From NCBI GenBank assembly GCA_947630195.1, contig CANRGQ010000016.1, positions 1 to 22,224 of the forward strand: a stretch of DNA of 22,224 nucleotides. Reading direction: 5' to 3'. The stretch's first letter is position 1. Each line of letters begins with the position of its first letter. A program made the position numbers and the translations under genes. Below the pieces are notes generated by a model. That model had not been told where the DNA came from and made no database searches. It worked only from the letters and a program-made list of their open reading frames with translations. Of this stretch, positions 22,062 through 22,224 are shown in pieces. This stretch comes from an uncultured Bacilli bacterium (GTDB lineage: Bacteria; Bacillota_I; Bacilli_A; RF39; UBA660).

Positions 22062-22165
22062 TAGGTATGGCAATGACGGTTACAATTACAATGCGTGGAA
22101 TGTGAATACGGACGGCAACTTGGGCAACCCGAATGTGAACAATACGTATGCGGTTCGCCAGCCTT
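22062..22165 (+). repeat. Putative template repeat (TR) of a diversity-generating retroelement
   Basis: Base composition changes abruptly here to roughly half G+C inside an AT-rich region. Read in one frame the stretch encodes GNDGYNYNAWNVN followed by TDGNLGNP and NVNNTYAVR. About ten of thirty codons are AAT or AAC, the codons that DGR adenine mutagenesis randomises, and the sense resembles the C-terminal variable region of DGR target proteins (…NVNN-x-Y-x-VRPAL). The frame has no start codon, and after the Arg codon it reads CAG instead of continuing VRPA, ending at TGA (about 22174), as expected for a non-coding template. The target protein gene and reverse transcriptase are not in the window; the 50 bases after it show no clear gene. 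The remaining stretch 22012-22061 holds only a lone TATAAT (22030-22035). Confidence 0.7.
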
Positions 22166-22224
22166 CTATAACTTGAATGATTATATGATTAAGGTTATAT
22201 ACTAGGGAAGATAGAAGACAAAGA

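Noticed and set aside
22062..22174. Ordinary truncated protein gene at the right edge
   Set aside because: The frame has no start codon, composition differs sharply from its surroundings, and the AAY-rich sense fits a DGR template better.

Overview
The window comes from a very AT-rich, low-GC Gram-positive bacterium. PolC next to a DnaE-type polymerase, a T-box on serS, a CotE-like spore-coat protein, an LtaS-type lipoteichoic-acid synthase and KhpA all point to Bacillota (Bacilli/Mollicutes-like, perhaps an uncultured gut lineage; the taxon is an inference). Trp is encoded by TGG. All 17 complete protein genes stop at TAA (14) or TAG (3), and none at TGA.

Layout. Bases 1-101 hold the 5' part of rpmB on the minus strand, divergent from a tight replication/repair operon: dnaE (198-3062), polC (3068-7387), a YqeG-like HAD protein, a YqeH-like permuted GTPase that overlaps it by 8 bases, and mutL, which ends in a terminator. 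Next come mscL and yneF, with stop and start overlapping, and then a serine T-box controlling serS.

Bases 12600-15700 look like an accessory insertion. Two different AAA_14/DUF4143-type ATPases follow serS. The first sits between two ~197-bp direct repeats, because the 3' end of serS with its terminator and a TGGCA-containing motif is present again at 14152-14347. The same motif occurs a third time, as a palindrome, just downstream of a near-consensus promoter for the second ATPase.

The chromosomal backbone then resumes: cotE (with a sigma-K-like promoter), rpsP, khpA, a fusion of a degenerate IspH-like domain with a polyprenyl diphosphate synthase, a single-pass membrane protein of unknown function, and an LtaS-type phosphoglycerol transferase.

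The last 770 bases (21450-22224) are largely non-coding but full of signals. There is a minus-strand ~100-nt structured RNA with its own sigma-A promoter and terminator, and a 57-aa protein gene read divergently from an overlapping promoter. At the very edge is a GC-richer, AAY-codon-rich stretch that looks like the template repeat of a diversity-generating retroelement (DGR); its reverse transcriptase would lie beyond the window.

The best candidates for something new are the DGR template at the right edge, the IspH-like/polyprenyl synthase fusion, the ATPase island with its serS duplication and TGGCA motif, and the unassigned structured RNA.
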